64,000 nucleotides of DNA from positions 744,001 to 808,000 of the forward strand of contig CAWBNY010000002.1 of the NCBI GenBank assembly GCA_963790325.1. The letters run 5' to 3'. The notes under the pieces are model-generated. The model ran no database searches. It had not been told where the DNA came from and worked only from the letters and a program-made list of their open reading frames with translations. Source of the DNA: JAXDMK01 sp963790325. GTDB lineage: Bacteria; Actinomycetota; Acidimicrobiia; Acidimicrobiales; AC-14. Made by a program: the position numbers and the translations under genes. Shown piece by piece: positions 52,920 through 61,617 of the stretch (position 1 is the stretch's first letter; each line of letters starts with the position of its first letter).

Positions 52920-54227
52920 ATGGACGGGAACTCCACCGTGCGCATCGGGCTGCTGGGCTGCGGCACCGTCGGCGCCGCCCTCGTCGAGCTGGTGGCGGCC
53001 AACGGCGACGCGGTCGCGGCCCGGTCCGGCCTGCGCCTGGAGATCTCCCGGGTGGCGGTGAGCGATGTCACCCGCCCCCGTGCCGTCGACTTCGCCCCCG
53101 GCGTGCTCACCGACGACGCCGCCGGCGTGGTCGCCGACCCCGACATCGACCTGGTGGTGGAGGTGATGGGCGGCGTCGAGCCCGCCCGCACCCTCATCCG
53201 CACCGCCCTGGAGGCGGGCAAGCCCGTCGTCACCGCCAACAAGGAGCTCCTCGCCACCCACGGCGCCGAGCTGTTCGACGCGGCGGTGAAGTCGGGGGTC
53301 GACCTCCTCTTCGAGGCCGCCGTGTGCGGGGCCATCCCCCTCATGCGGCCGCTGCGGGAGTCCCTCGCCGGCGACCGCATCAACCGGGTCATCGGCATCG
53401 TCAACGGGACGACCAACTTCATCCTCACCCGCATGACCGATGGGGGCGACACGTTCGCCGACGCCCTGGCCGAGGCCCAGGCCCTGGGCTACGCCGAGCG
53501 CGACCCCACCGCCGACGTGGAGGGCTTCGACGCCGCGGCCAAGGCCGCCATCATCGCCAGCGTCGCCTTCGGCATCGACGTCCGGGTGGGCGACGTCTAC
53601 ACCGAGGGCATCACCGGGGTCACCACCGACGACATCGCCATGGCCGCCCGCCTGGGGTACGTGGTCAAGCTGCTGGCCGTGGCCGACTCGGTGCCCGGGC
53701 CGGGCGGCGACCAGGTGGCGGTGCGGGTCCACCCGGCGATGATCCCCGTCTCCCACCCCCTCGCCGCGGTGCGGGACGCGTTCAACGCGGTGTTCGTGCA
53801 GGGCGAGGCCGCGGGCGAGCTGATGTTCTACGGACGGGGGGCGGGCGGGCGGCCCACCGCCTCGGCCGTCCTCGGCGACGTGGTCGACGCCGCCGCCAAC
53901 CTCCGCCAGGGCACGTCGGCCGCGGCCGCGGTGGCGGGCCTGGTCACGACCCGGCTGCGCCCGATGGACGAGCTGGCGTCGCAGTACTACCTGTCCCTCG
54001 ACGTGGCCGACCGGCCCGGCGTGCTCGAGCGGGTGGCCCACGCCTTCGCCCGCCACGGGGTGTCGATCGTGCAGGTCCTGCAGGTGGGCATGGGCGACGA
54101 GGCCCGGCTGATGCTCGTCACCCACACCGCCCGGGAGCGGGCCATGCAGGCCACGGTGGCCGACCTGCGGGAGCTGGAGGTCGTCGACCGGGTGGGCTCG
54201 CTGGTGCGGGTCATCGGCCCCGAGTGA
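52920..54227 (+). CDS. hom: Homoserine dehydrogenase with ACT domain
   Basis: Reduces aspartate semialdehyde to homoserine with NAD(P)H. The 435-aa protein begins with the GLLGCGTVG nucleotide motif, has ANKELLA, the catalytic domain with the VNGTTNFILTRM loop and AERDPTADVEGFDAAAKAAI, and a C-terminal ACT domain (YYLSLDVADRPGVLERVAHAFARHGVSI) that probably binds threonine as feedback inhibitor. TAGCCT (52908-52913) lies 6 nt before ATG 52920, a leaderless layout, so it may also be transcribed apart from lysA. Confidence 0.95.
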   Translation: MDGNSTVRIGLLGCGTVGAALVELVAANGDAVAARSGLRLEISRVAVSDVTRPRAVDFAPGVLTDDAAGVVADPDIDLVVEVMGGVEPARTLIRTALEAGKPVVTANKELLATHGAELFDAAVKSGVDLLFEAAVCGAIPLMRPLRESLAGDRINRVIGIVNGTTNFILTRMTDGGDTFADALAEAQALGYAERDPTADVEGFDAAAKAAIIASVAFGIDVRVGDVYTEGITGVTTDDIAMAARLGYVVKLLAVADSVPGPGGDQVAVRVHPAMIPVSHPLAAVRDAFNAVFVQGEAAGELMFYGRGAGGRPTASAVLGDVVDAAANLRQGTSAAAAVAGLVTTRLRPMDELASQYYLSLDVADRPGVLERVAHAFARHGVSIVQVLQVGMGDEARLMLVTHTARERAMQATVADLRELEVVDRVGSLVRVIGPE

Positions 54228-54243
54228 TGGCCCGCCGGACCTG

Positions 54244-55293
54244 ATGGCACGGCCGGGCTGGCGGGGGCTCATCGAGGAGTACCGCGAGCACCTGCCGGTC
54301 ACGGCCGAGTCCCCGGTCATCACCCTGTTGGAGGGGGCCACGCCCCTGGTGCCGGCGCCCCGGCTGTCGGAGCGGGTCGGGGCCCAGGTCTGGCTCAAGG
54401 TGGAGGGGGCCAACCCCACCGGCTCGTTCAAGGACCGGGGCATGACCCTGGCCATCTCCAAGGCGGTGGAGGAGGGGGCCAAGGCGGTGGTGTGCGCGTC
54501 CACCGGCAACACGTCGGCGTCGGCCGCGGCCTACTCCACCCGGGCCGGCCTCACCTGCGCCGTCCTCATCCCGGAGGGCTACATCGCCCTGGGCAAGCTG
54601 GCCCAGGCCCTCATCCACGGAGCCCGGGTGCTGCAGGTGCGGGGCAACTTCGACCAGGCCCTCGACGTGGTGCGGGCGCTCGGCGAGTCGGCTCCGGTCA
54701 CCATCGTCAACTCGATCAACCCCTACCGGATCGAGGGCCAGAAGACGGCCGCCTTCGAGATCGTCGACGTCCTGGGCGAGGCGCCCGACATGCACTGCAT
54801 CCCGGTGGGCAACGCCGGCAACATCTCCGCCTACTGGAAGGGCTTCCGGGAGTACCAGGACGCGGGCCGATCCACCAAGCTGCCGGCCATGTTCGGCTTC
54901 CAGGCGGCGGGGGCGGCCCCGATCGTGTTGGGGCACGTGGTGGAGAACCCCGACACCATCGCCACCGCCATCCGGATCGGTAACCCGGCCTCGTGGTACG
55001 GGGCGACGGCGGCCGCCTCGGAGTCGGGCGGGGGCATCCTCGCCGTCACCGACGACGAGATCCTCGACGCCTACCGGTTCCTGGCCGGAACGGAGTCGGT
55101 CTTCTGCGAGCCGGCGTCGGCGGCGTCGGTCGCCGGGCTGCTGAAGGTCGGCGTGGCCGACGGGGTGCGGACGGTGGTGTGCACCCTGACCGGCCACGGG
55201 TTGAAGGACCCCGACCGGGCCATCGCCGAGATCGCGGTCCCGTCCCCGGTCGACGCCGACATCGGCGCGGTGCGGGCCGAGCTCGGGCTGTAA
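54244..55293 (+). CDS. thrC: Threonine synthase
   Basis: Converts O-phosphohomoserine to threonine with PLP. The 349-aa protein has the PLP lysine in GSFKDRGMTLA near residue 61, the ASTGNTSASAAAY loop, and the glycine-rich VGNAGNISAYWKG phosphate-binding loop. It follows hom by 16 nt. The usual third gene of this operon, thrB (homoserine kinase), is not next; a glycosyltransferase takes its place. Confidence 0.95.
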   Translation: MARPGWRGLIEEYREHLPVTAESPVITLLEGATPLVPAPRLSERVGAQVWLKVEGANPTGSFKDRGMTLAISKAVEEGAKAVVCASTGNTSASAAAYSTRAGLTCAVLIPEGYIALGKLAQALIHGARVLQVRGNFDQALDVVRALGESAPVTIVNSINPYRIEGQKTAAFEIVDVLGEAPDMHCIPVGNAGNISAYWKGFREYQDAGRSTKLPAMFGFQAAGAAPIVLGHVVENPDTIATAIRIGNPASWYGATAAASESGGGILAVTDDEILDAYRFLAGTESVFCEPASAASVAGLLKVGVADGVRTVVCTLTGHGLKDPDRAIAEIAVPSPVDADIGAVRAELGL

Positions 55294-55315
55294 GCCCGTC
55301 GGGCGTGACCGACGG

Positions 55316-56443
55316 GTGAGGGTCCTCCACGTCCAGCGGGTCTCCGGCATCGGGGGTTCGGAGCGCCACCTGCTCTCGCTCCTGCCGGCGCTCGTCGCCC
55401 GGGGGATCGACGCCCGCATGTGCGTCCTGTCCTTCGCCGACGCCCACCGCTTCGTCGAGCCGATGGTGGCGGCGGGCGTGCCCGTGTCGACGATCCCGGC
55501 CGGGCCCGACGTCAACCCGCTGGTGGTCGCCCGGCTGGCCCGTCAGATCCGGGCCCTGCGCCCCGACATCGTCCACACCCACCTCATCCACGGCGACAGC
55601 CACGGGCAGGCGGCGGCCCGGCTGTGCTCGGTGGCGGGAGTGTCCTCGTTCCACGGGTGCCACCCGTTCTACGAGCGGGAGCCCTACCGCGGGGCCGCCC
55701 GGCTGGCAGGGCGGTCGTCCCGGCGGACGATCGCCATCTCCCACCACCTCGGTCGGTACCTGGTCGACCATCGCCTGACCGCCGCCGACCGGGTGCGGGT
55801 CGTCCACTACGGGATCGACTCCACCGGGTGGCGGTTGGGTGACGGTGAGCGGGCCGCCGAGCGGGCCCGGCTGGGGTTGGCGGCCGACGAGCTGGTCGTG
55901 GGCGTGTCGTCCCGGCTCATCCCCGAGAAGGGCCACGCCGACCTCATCGACGCCATGGCCATCGCCGGCCGGACGAACGACCGGCTGCGCCTGCTGATCG
56001 CGGGCGACGGTTCCCTGCGGGCGCCTCTGGAGGCCCGGGCGGCGGCCGCCCTGCCCGCCGGCTCGTACCGGTTCCTCGGCTTCGTCGAAGACATCCGGGG
56101 GTTCATGAACGCGTGCGACGTGTTCGTGTTCCCGACCACGCCCGCGTTCGGCGAGGGCTTCGGGCTGGCCGCCCTGGAGGCGTCGGCGGTGGGGCTGCCG
56201 ATCGTGGCGACGGCGGTGGGGCCGATTCCCGAGGTGGTGGCCGACGGGGAGAGCGGCCGGCTGGTGCCGGCCCGGGCGCCTGCGGCCCTGGCCGCCGCCA
56301 TCGGGGAGCTGGCCGCCGACCCGGGCGAGCGCCGGCGGCTGGGCGAGGGCGCCGCCCGCCGGGCCCGGGAGGTGTTCGGCCTCGACCGCATGGTCGACGC
56401 CACGGTGGCCGTCTACGACGAGGTGGCGGGCACGATCCGGTAG
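55316..56443 (+). CDS. Family 4 glycosyltransferase
   Basis: A 375-aa GT-B enzyme. The N-terminal domain opens RVLHVQRVSGIGGSERHLLSLLPAL and has RPDIVHTHLIHGD; the C-terminal domain has SSRLIPEKGHADLIDAM, the FVFPTTPAFGEGFGLAALEASAVGLPIVAT nucleotide-binding E-x7-E region, and LVPARAPAALAAAI. It retains the sugar from NDP-sugar with inversion or retention unknown, though GT4 enzymes retain. The acceptor is unknown. GTG 55316 lies 22 nt after thrC, and its 3' end overlaps the converging dehydrogenase by 31 nt. Confidence 0.9.
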   Translation: MRVLHVQRVSGIGGSERHLLSLLPALVARGIDARMCVLSFADAHRFVEPMVAAGVPVSTIPAGPDVNPLVVARLARQIRALRPDIVHTHLIHGDSHGQAAARLCSVAGVSSFHGCHPFYEREPYRGAARLAGRSSRRTIAISHHLGRYLVDHRLTAADRVRVVHYGIDSTGWRLGDGERAAERARLGLAADELVVGVSSRLIPEKGHADLIDAMAIAGRTNDRLRLLIAGDGSLRAPLEARAAAALPAGSYRFLGFVEDIRGFMNACDVFVFPTTPAFGEGFGLAALEASAVGLPIVATAVGPIPEVVADGESGRLVPARAPAALAAAIGELAADPGERRRLGEGAARRAREVFGLDRMVDATVAVYDEVAGTIR

Positions 56444-57639
56444 ACGGTCCCGTTGATCGACAGGGCGTAGAGCTCGCCGGCGCCGTCCTGGCCGAACGAC
56501 GACAGCCCGGTGACGTCGATTCCGAGGTCGGCCTGCTCGGTGACCGCGCCCTCCGACTGGCGCAGCGCGAGGATGTCGCCGGCGCAGAAGTCGCCGTAGA
56601 GGAGGGCACCGGTGAGGCTCGGTATCGTCGTCCCCCGGTAGACGTAGCCGGTCACCACCGAGCAGCCGCCGTCGGAATGGCCGTAGCCGAGGATGGGGTC
56701 GACGGCACCCGCGGGCCGACCGCCCCGGTTGGAAAGGGTGCCCTCCATGCTCGGCCATCCGTAGTTCTCCCCGCCCGAGGAGGAGGCGGGGGCGAAGTCG
56801 ATCTCCTCGACCGCGTTCTGGCCGACGTCGCCGATCCACAGGTCGCCCGTCTCCCGGTCGAACGAGAACCGCCACGGGTTGCGCAGGCCGAAGGCCCAGA
56901 TCTCGCCCCGGGCCCCGGCCTGACCCACGAACGGGTTGCCGGGCGGGATCGTGTACTGGCGGCCGCCGGACGGGGTGGGATCGACGCGGAGCATCTTGCC
57001 CAGGAGGGAGTCGAGGTTCTGGGCCCGGTCCTCGGGGTCGTTGGCGCTGCCGCCGTCGCCCGTGCCGACGTACAGGTGCCCGTCGGGGCCGAAGGCGAGG
57101 TGGCCACCGTTGTGGTTGGAGTAGGGCTGGTCGATGGTCAACAGCTGGCGCCGGGTGGACGGGTCGGCCCGGCCACCGGCGAAGGCGTACTCCACGATCC
57201 GGGTGTCGCCGGCGGTGTCGGTGAAGTTCACGTACAGGTGGGCGCCGTCGGGAGCGAAGGTGAGGCCGAGCAGGCCCTGCTCGCCGGCGCCGGACACGTC
57301 GTCGCGGAGGTCGAGGGCGGGGGCCTCGTCGACCGCCCCGTCGCGGACGGCCCGGACCCGCCCCGTCTTCTCGACCACGTAGAGCGCAGGGTCGCCGGCC
57401 CGGACGGCGAGGTCGACGGGCTGCTCGAGCTCGGCCACCGGGGAGAGCCGGACCGAGATCGAGTCGAGCGGCTGGGCCCCCGGACCGGGAGCGGGAGCGG
57501 GGCTGGTCGGATCGGGCGAGGCCGGCGTGACGGTGGTGGTGGCCGGCGCCGCCGCGTCGTCGCCCTCGCCGCCACAGGCGGCGAGGGCCAGGGCGACCGC
57601 CGCCAGCGCCGCGGCCGGGCGACGGCGGCGGAAGGGCAT
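56413..57639 (-). CDS. PQQ-dependent sugar dehydrogenase-type lipoprotein
   Basis: A 408-aa exported protein. A lipoprotein signal (RRRRPAAALAAVALALAACGG) places the acylated Cys at about residue 23, followed by a Thr/Pro-rich linker and a six-bladed beta-propeller of the soluble aldose sugar dehydrogenase (Asd/YliI) type: QPVDLAVR, GLLGLTFAPD, SNHNGGHLAFGPDGHLYVGTGDGG, AFGLRNPWRFSFD, GENYGWPSMEG. The NHNGGHL and GLRNPWR residues are those of the PQQ site. ATG 57639 has TAGCCT 7 nt upstream. The substrate is unknown. Confidence 0.88.
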   Translation of the reverse strand: MPFRRRRPAAALAAVALALAACGGEGDDAAAPATTTVTPASPDPTSPAPAPGPGAQPLDSISVRLSPVAELEQPVDLAVRAGDPALYVVEKTGRVRAVRDGAVDEAPALDLRDDVSGAGEQGLLGLTFAPDGAHLYVNFTDTAGDTRIVEYAFAGGRADPSTRRQLLTIDQPYSNHNGGHLAFGPDGHLYVGTGDGGSANDPEDRAQNLDSLLGKMLRVDPTPSGGRQYTIPPGNPFVGQAGARGEIWAFGLRNPWRFSFDRETGDLWIGDVGQNAVEEIDFAPASSSGGENYGWPSMEGTLSNRGGRPAGAVDPILGYGHSDGGCSVVTGYVYRGTTIPSLTGALLYGDFCAGDILALRQSEGAVTEQADLGIDVTGLSSFGQDGAGELYALSINGTVYRIVPATSS

Positions 57640-57751
57640 GGCGCCGAGGCTACCGACGTCGCGGTCCCAACCGGCACCGCCCGAGCCAAGGCCCGCGACG
57701 CGAAGGCTCGGCAGCCGGACCGGTGGACGGCCGCGGTTACGATCCCCGGCC

Positions 57752-58897
57752 ATGAAGTACGTGGTGTGCGTCCCCGACGGGGCCGCCGACGACCCCATTC
57801 CCGAGCTCGGCGGGCGGACGCCCCTCGAGGTGGCCCACATGCCCCACCTGGCCAAGCTGGCGGCCCGGGGCGAGGTCGGGCGGGCGGCCACCATCCCGCC
57901 GGGCATGCCGCCGGGCAGCGACGTCGGGAACCTGTCGATCCTCGGCTACGACCCGGCCGTCCACCACACCGGGAGGGCGCCCATCGAGGCGGCGGCGATG
58001 GGCCTGCGCCTGCGCCCCGACCAGATCGCGTACCGGTGCAACCTCTCCACCGTCGGGCCCGACGGCACCATGGTCGACTTCGCCGGCGGTCACCCCACGA
58101 CCGAGCAGGCGGCGGCCGTCATCGCCACCCTCCAGGACGAGTTGGGCGACGACGAGATCTCGTTCCACCCCGGGGTGCAGTACCGCCACATCGTCGTGGC
58201 CCCCGACACGTGGGCCGACGCCGACTGCTTCCCGCCCCACGACCTCATCGGCCAGCCGGCGGTATGGCCCACCGGCCCCGCCGCGCCCCTGGTGCAGGCC
58301 CTGATGGACGCCTCCCGGGCCATCGTCGGCCGGTCCGACCTGGCTGCCACCCAGATCTGGCTGTGGGGTCAGGGCCCGCAGCCCGTTCTCCCGTCGTTCG
58401 AGGCCGCCTACGGCCTCACCGCCGGGCTCGTCTCCGCAGTCGACCTCGTCCGGGGCCTGGGCGCCCTCACCGGCATCCCCGCGTCCGACGTCGAGGGCAT
58501 CACCGGCTGGTACGACACCAACTACGAGGGCAAGCGCGACGCCTGCCTGGAGGCCCTGGCGGCCGGCGTCGACCTCTTCCTCATCCACGTGGAGGCGAGC
58601 GACGAGGCCGGCCACGCCGGGAACCTGGAGGCCAAGATCGAGGCCCTGGAGAACTGGGACCGGCGCATCATCGGTCCCCTCGTCGAGGGACTCGACGCCC
58701 TCGGTCCGTGGCGTCTGCTCCTCCTGCCCGACCATCCGACACCGGTCGCGCTCCGGACCCACACATCGGACTCGGTCCCCTATCTCCTCGTCGACTCCGC
58801 CGTCGACGGTCCCGGCGGCATCTACAACGAGGCGGCGACCGCTACCGCGGTCCCCGTGCCCGGCCATTCCCTGATGGGACGTCTGATTCAGCGGTGA
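57752..58897 (+). CDS. Alkaline-phosphatase-superfamily enzyme, apgM-like; proposed homoserine kinase
   Basis: A 381-aa metalloenzyme of the cofactor-independent phosphoglycerate mutase/alkaline phosphatase superfamily: VVCVPDGAADDP at the N-terminus, the Ser-containing PPGSDVGNLSILGYDP loop near residue 55, GRAPIEAAAMGL, and the metal-binding HVEASDEAGHAGN and LPDHPTP histidines and aspartates. A subgroup found near threonine genes is annotated as a proposed homoserine kinase (TIGR02535 as I recall it); no thrB is visible and hom-thrC is 2.5 kb away, which fits. Phosphoglycerate mutase activity is the alternative. TACGAT lies 8 nt before the ATG. Confidence 0.85.
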   Translation: MKYVVCVPDGAADDPIPELGGRTPLEVAHMPHLAKLAARGEVGRAATIPPGMPPGSDVGNLSILGYDPAVHHTGRAPIEAAAMGLRLRPDQIAYRCNLSTVGPDGTMVDFAGGHPTTEQAAAVIATLQDELGDDEISFHPGVQYRHIVVAPDTWADADCFPPHDLIGQPAVWPTGPAAPLVQALMDASRAIVGRSDLAATQIWLWGQGPQPVLPSFEAAYGLTAGLVSAVDLVRGLGALTGIPASDVEGITGWYDTNYEGKRDACLEALAAGVDLFLIHVEASDEAGHAGNLEAKIEALENWDRRIIGPLVEGLDALGPWRLLLLPDHPTPVALRTHTSDSVPYLLVDSAVDGPGGIYNEAATATAVPVPGHSLMGRLIQR

Positions 58898-59209
58898 CCG
58901 AGCCGGTGGGTTGGCGGCGGGATCCACCGGGCGCCGGTGGGGTCGTCACCCCGGCGGAGGTCGTCGGGTCGGCCAGGGCGGGTCGACCCCGCTGAGCCTG
59001 CTGCCCGACGGCCATCCCCGCGTCGTGGCCCGGGGCGAGTCCGCTTGCCGTCCGACAAGCAGGTCCCCGACGATGCGCCTCCCCGCAAAGCACCTGGAGC
59101 CGAGCACCCCCGTCCGGCTCCGCGCGGCCGAGGGGGATCCTGGACGACCGACCCGACCGTAGGACGTCGCCGGGGGTAGAGTCCACGGTCAATCCCTAAT
59201 CCTCCCGAG
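58898..59209. other. Intergenic region before cpgS
   Basis: 312 nt with no supportable gene. A 7-bp hairpin CCACCGG/CCGGTGG (58924-58940) 27 nt after the upstream stop is terminator-like, and a smaller GCTTG/CAAGC hairpin lies at 59043-59060. TAGAGT (59177-59182) is a good -10 box for cpgS, giving a leader of about 20 nt. Confidence 0.5.
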
Positions 59210-60628
59210 GTGCGACCGCCTGTGCGGACCCTCGTCCTGGTCGACGGCGAGCATTACCCGCCGGTCGTCCGGGCCGCCATCGACGAGCTGCCCCGACGCA
59301 TCCCTGGTGTGGTCGTGGTCGGCGCCGCCCTCCTCGGCGGGGGAGAGAAGCTGGCCGCCGACCTGGCGGACGACCTCGGACTGGGTGTCAGGGTGGTGCG
59401 GGCCTCGACCGGTCGGGTCGAGGACGCCCTGGCCGAGGGCATCCGCCGCTTCACCCCCGACCTCGTCGTCGACCTCTCGGACGAGCCGGTCGTCGACGCC
59501 CGCCAGCGCATGGGCCTGGCCGCCCGGGCCCTCGTGGCGGGAGTTCCCTACGTCGGGGCCGACTTCCGGTTCGACCCCCCGCCCCGGCCCCGGCTGGCGA
59601 CCAAGCCGTCGATCGCGGTCATCGGCACCGGTAAGCGGACCGGGAAGACGGCGGTGTCGGCGTCGCTCGCCCGCCTTCTCGCCGAGCGCGGGAGGCCCCC
59701 GGTGGTGGTGGCCATGGGCCGGGGCGGACCTTCGGAGCCGGAGGTGGTCGACCCGGCCACCTTCGACCTCACGCCCGCCGGGCTGCTGGCCCTGGCCGCG
59801 TCCGGCCGCCACGCCGCGTCCGACCACCTGGAGGACGCCCTGGTGGCGGGCGTGGCCACCGTCGGCACCCGTCGCTGCGGCGGGGGGATGGCGGGCGCGC
59901 CCTTCGCCAGCACCTTCGCCGCCGGTGTGGCCGCGGCCAACACAAGACCGGAGCGGTTGCTGGTGTTGGAGGGAAGCGGATCGTCGCTGCCGCCGGCGCA
60001 CGCCGACGCCACCATCTGCGTCGTGCCGGCCACCGTAGACCGGGAGTTGGTCACGGGATATCTCGGTGCCTACCGGTTGTTGCTGAGCGATCTGATTGTG
60101 GTTACCATGGTGGAGCCATCGTTCGCCGTCTTGGGCGTCGGCGCTCCGACAGGAACCGGTGCTGCGAGCTCGGGTTCTGGGTTCCTCGAGGAAAGCGTCC
60201 GGAAGTTGGTGCCTGGGGTCCGGGTTGTCCATACCGTGTTACGGCCCTTCCCCCTTGAGCCGATCTCCGGTCGTCGGGTCTTCTACGTCACCACTGCGCC
60301 CGCTCATGCGAGCCCGGTGTTGGTCGAGCACCTCGAACGACAGCACGGATGCACCGTGGTCGGGGTGTCGCACCACCTGGCTCGAAGGTCGGAGTTGGCC
60401 GACGACCTGGCGGCGGCACCGGCCGCCGACGTGTTGCTGGTGGAGTTGAAAGCGGCGGCGGTGGACCTCGCGGCGAAGAAAGCGCTCACGCGGGGAATGG
60501 AGATCACGTTTTGCGACAACCGAGTTGTATCCACCGGAGGTGACGGGACGTTCGACGAGCTGGCGGTCGGCCTAGCCGACGTGGCCTTCGAACGGTTTTC
60601 CTCATGGGAGCGTCAGGCACAATCGTGA
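59210..60628 (+). CDS. cpgS: Cyclic 2,3-diphosphoglycerate synthetase
   Basis: A 472-aa ATP-dependent enzyme that cyclises 2,3-bisphosphoglycerate to cyclic 2,3-diphosphoglycerate. It begins RTLVLVDGEHYPPVVRAAI, carries the P-loop AVIGTGKRTGKTAVSASLARLL near residue 142-160, and has GGGMAGAPFASTFAAGV and the C-terminal VSTGGDGTFDELAVGL. GTG 59210 keeps the full family N-terminus; GTG 59222 is a possible later start. It overlaps the following 2-phosphoglycerate kinase gene, which makes its substrate. The product is a compatible solute and phosphate store first known in methanogenic archaea. Confidence 0.88.
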   Translation: MRPPVRTLVLVDGEHYPPVVRAAIDELPRRIPGVVVVGAALLGGGEKLAADLADDLGLGVRVVRASTGRVEDALAEGIRRFTPDLVVDLSDEPVVDARQRMGLAARALVAGVPYVGADFRFDPPPRPRLATKPSIAVIGTGKRTGKTAVSASLARLLAERGRPPVVVAMGRGGPSEPEVVDPATFDLTPAGLLALAASGRHAASDHLEDALVAGVATVGTRRCGGGMAGAPFASTFAAGVAAANTRPERLLVLEGSGSSLPPAHADATICVVPATVDRELVTGYLGAYRLLLSDLIVVTMVEPSFAVLGVGAPTGTGAASSGSGFLEESVRKLVPGVRVVHTVLRPFPLEPISGRRVFYVTTAPAHASPVLVEHLERQHGCTVVGVSHHLARRSELADDLAAAPAADVLLVELKAAAVDLAAKKALTRGMEITFCDNRVVSTGGDGTFDELAVGLADVAFERFSSWERQAQS

Positions 60629-61617
60629 AAACAGTGGCATCCCGCCACATGGTCGTCGGTGACCGGGAGTACGAGCTTCCCTACTCCAAGGGCCTCATGG
60701 CGTCCGCCATCATGGCCACCGGGCTGGCGCCCGGGCGTGCGTTCCACGTGGCCGAGGTCATCGAGGAGCGCCTCGACGACCTCGGCGTGGCCACGATCTC
60801 CCGGGTCGAGCTCAACCAGCTGGCCCACGACGTCCTGCAGGCCGAGGTCGGCGACCGCTACGCGGCGTCGTTCTCCAACTGGCAGATGGTGCAGCGCCTC
60901 GACCTCCCGCTCGTGATCATGCTCGGCGGGGCCACGGGGGTGGGCAAGTCCACCATCGCCACCATGCTCGCCAGCCGGTTGGGCATCACCCGGGTGATCC
61001 CCACCGACGCCGTCCGCGAGGTCATGCGGTCGATGTTCACCGCCGACCTGTTCCCCAGCCTGCACACGTCGTCGTTCGACGCCGCCCGCCTCGTCCGCCA
61101 CCCGCTGCCCAGCAGCGCCGACCCGGTGATCATCGGTTTCCGGGAGCAGGTGGCGGCGGTCGCCGTCGGCATCGAGGCCCTGGTCAGCCGGGCGGTGAAC
61201 GAGGGAACCGACCTCATCATCGAGGGCGCCCACGTGGTGCCCGGCTTCTTCGACCTGGAACGTTTCGAGCACAAGGCGGTCGTGGTACCCATGGTGGTGA
61301 CGGTGGACGAGGCGGAGTTGCACCGCAGCCACTTCCTCCAGCGATCGCACGACTCCCGCAGCCGGCCGGCCGAGCGGTACCTCGACTCGTTCCAGAACAT
61401 CCGCAAGATGCACCGGTACGTCCGGTCGCTGGCCCTGCAGCACAACGTGGCCATCGTCCAGTCGTACAACCTCGACGCCACGTTGTCCCAGGTCATCGAC
61501 CTGGTGGTCGGGCAGGCGTTCAAGGCCGTACCCGACCAGTCCCGTCCCAGTCCGACACACCAACCAGACGAACACGCCCGGAGCCAGACGGCACCGGGTG
61601 GGGAGGCAGCTACATGA
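60625..61617 (+). CDS. 2-Phosphoglycerate kinase
   Basis: A 330-aa kinase that forms 2,3-bisphosphoglycerate from 2-phosphoglycerate and ATP. Family features are VVGDREYELPYSKGLMASAIMATG at the N-terminus, the P-loop LGGATGVGKSTIATMLASRLG near residue 98-118, and the DLIIEGAHVVPGF segment with HFLQRSHDS. GTG 60625 overlaps the cpgS stop by 4 nt like other coupled pairs here; ATG 60604 would add seven residues and is the alternative. Together with cpgS it makes a complete two-step route from a glycolytic intermediate to cyclic diphosphoglycerate. Confidence 0.88.
   Translation: MKTVASRHMVVGDREYELPYSKGLMASAIMATGLAPGRAFHVAEVIEERLDDLGVATISRVELNQLAHDVLQAEVGDRYAASFSNWQMVQRLDLPLVIMLGGATGVGKSTIATMLASRLGITRVIPTDAVREVMRSMFTADLFPSLHTSSFDAARLVRHPLPSSADPVIIGFREQVAAVAVGIEALVSRAVNEGTDLIIEGAHVVPGFFDLERFEHKAVVVPMVVTVDEAELHRSHFLQRSHDSRSRPAERYLDSFQNIRKMHRYVRSLALQHNVAIVQSYNLDATLSQVIDLVVGQAFKAVPDQSRPSPTHQPDEHARSQTAPGGEAAT

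Noticed and set aside
51591..54512. 973-codon open frame opposite lysA and hom
   Set aside because: Same artefact: lysA and hom on the plus strand have full motifs, and the antisense product has no recognisable sequence.
58842..59192. Minus-strand gene in the region before cpgS
   Set aside because: Basic low-complexity product, no domain, and it runs over the end of the apgM-like gene.
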